This document shows, piece by piece, positions 4,722 through 5,125 of a stretch of 5,125 nt of DNA (position 1 is the stretch's first letter; each line of letters begins with the position of its first letter). The notes below the pieces were generated by a model. That model saw only the letters and a program-made list of their open reading frames with translations, did no database searches and was not told the DNA's origin. The DNA is from a candidate division NPL-UPA2 bacterium (GTDB lineage Bacteria > NPL-UPA2 > JAGMAN01): positions 1-5,125 of the forward strand of contig JAJOKU010000114.1 of assembly GCA_021129695.1 (NCBI GenBank), in the 5' to 3' direction. The position numbers and the translations under genes were made by a program.

Positions 4722-5125
4722 ATGCCGGGTCTCTCAAGAGCTGACCTTCATGTTCACTCTATCTACTCCCAACAACCTTCGGAATGGTTCCTCAGGAAAA
4801 TAGGCTGTTATGAGTCCTATACCCCTCCCTCCCAGATCTACAGACTGGCAAAGCAGAGAGGTATGGATTTTGTCACTATAACTGACCATGATGTCATAGA
4901 CGGGGCCCTGGAAATTGCTCACCTGGAGGGAGCATTTGTAAGTGAAGAGGTTGCCACCCGTTTCCCCGAGGACGATTGTGTTATTCATGTAGTTACCCTA
5001 AATATTTCTGAGAACCAACACCGGGAAATCCAGAAATATAAGGACAATATTTTTGAGTTGGTAGGTTACCTGCACGAGTTACGCATTATTTTTAGATGTC
5101 AGAAATGTAACCCTTTCAATTACAA
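4722..5125 (+). CDS. PHP-domain metallophosphoesterase-like protein, N-terminal part (partial)
   Basis: An ATG at 4722, 7 bases after GGAG (4711-4714), opens a frame of 134 codons that is still open at the right edge. It starts with the PHP signature ADLHVHSIYS (H10, H12), followed by QPSEWFLRKIG, RGMDFVTITDHDVIDGALEIAHL (D55, H56), FVSEEVATRFPEDD (E75, E76) and CVIHVV (H89), all metal-binding landmarks of PHP phosphoesterases. The PSEWFLR...ITDHDxIDGALEIAHL...FPED pattern is one I associate with PHP proteins that often continue into a GT4-type glycosyltransferase, but any such domain would lie outside the window. Near the end the expected AHPL-like metal motif reads CNPF (129-132), which is a variant or a sign of divergence. 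A gap of 74 bases separates it from the previous gene, so it may be the last operon member or have its own weak promoter. Confidence 0.85.
   Translation, partial: MPGLSRADLHVHSIYSQQPSEWFLRKIGCYESYTPPSQIYRLAKQRGMDFVTITDHDVIDGALEIAHLEGAFVSEEVATRFPEDDCVIHVVTLNISENQHREIQKYKDNIFELVGYLHELRIIFRCQKCNPFNY

Overview
The window looks like bacterial chromosome. Genes are tightly packed on one strand, Shine-Dalgarno sequences are clear and purine-rich, TTG alternative starts are possible, and codon use leans moderately to AT. No rRNA, tRNA, IS element, integrase or CRISPR is visible. The gene set (P-loop kinase-like proteins, CHAD, HD and PHP proteins) is of a kind I associate with environmental anaerobes such as Deltaproteobacteria, Nitrospirae and candidate phyla. 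The sequence alone does not let me assign a phylum.

Layout. Bases 1-40 hold the first 13 codons of a minus-strand gene that leaves the window on the left. It has a near-perfect Shine-Dalgarno sequence and a textbook consensus sigma-70 promoter (75-103). From about 205 to the right edge every gene is on the plus strand, in a compact operon-like run: two tandem, diverged thymidylate-kinase-like proteins (205-885 and 882-1586); a small, very basic orphan protein (1573-1893); a fusion of a CHAD domain to a SpoT/Mesh1-like HD phosphohydrolase domain (1887-3308); a stand-alone HD protein resembling the C-terminal part of Ppx/GppA (3341-3922); a guanylate-kinase-like protein (3910-4647); and, after a 74-base gap, the start of a PHP-domain protein that runs off the right edge (4722-5125). 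Four of the six plus-strand junctions overlap by 4 to 14 bases, which suggests translational coupling.

How the genes may work together (inference). Characterised CHAD domains bind inorganic polyphosphate. Ppx/GppA proteins degrade polyphosphate or pppGpp. SpoT/Mesh1-type HD domains hydrolyse (p)ppGpp or related nucleotides. Three nucleotide-kinase-fold proteins sit in the same unit, but two of them have altered key motifs (a Walker A Lys-to-Arg change in the second TMK-like protein, and a missing GMP-binding motif in the guanylate-kinase-like protein). The operon therefore reads as a candidate system that senses or turns over phosphorylated nucleotides and/or polyphosphate, not as ordinary dTMP and GMP housekeeping. 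This is a hypothesis from domain content. No canonical polyphosphate kinase, complete Ppx or (p)ppGpp synthetase is visible in the window.
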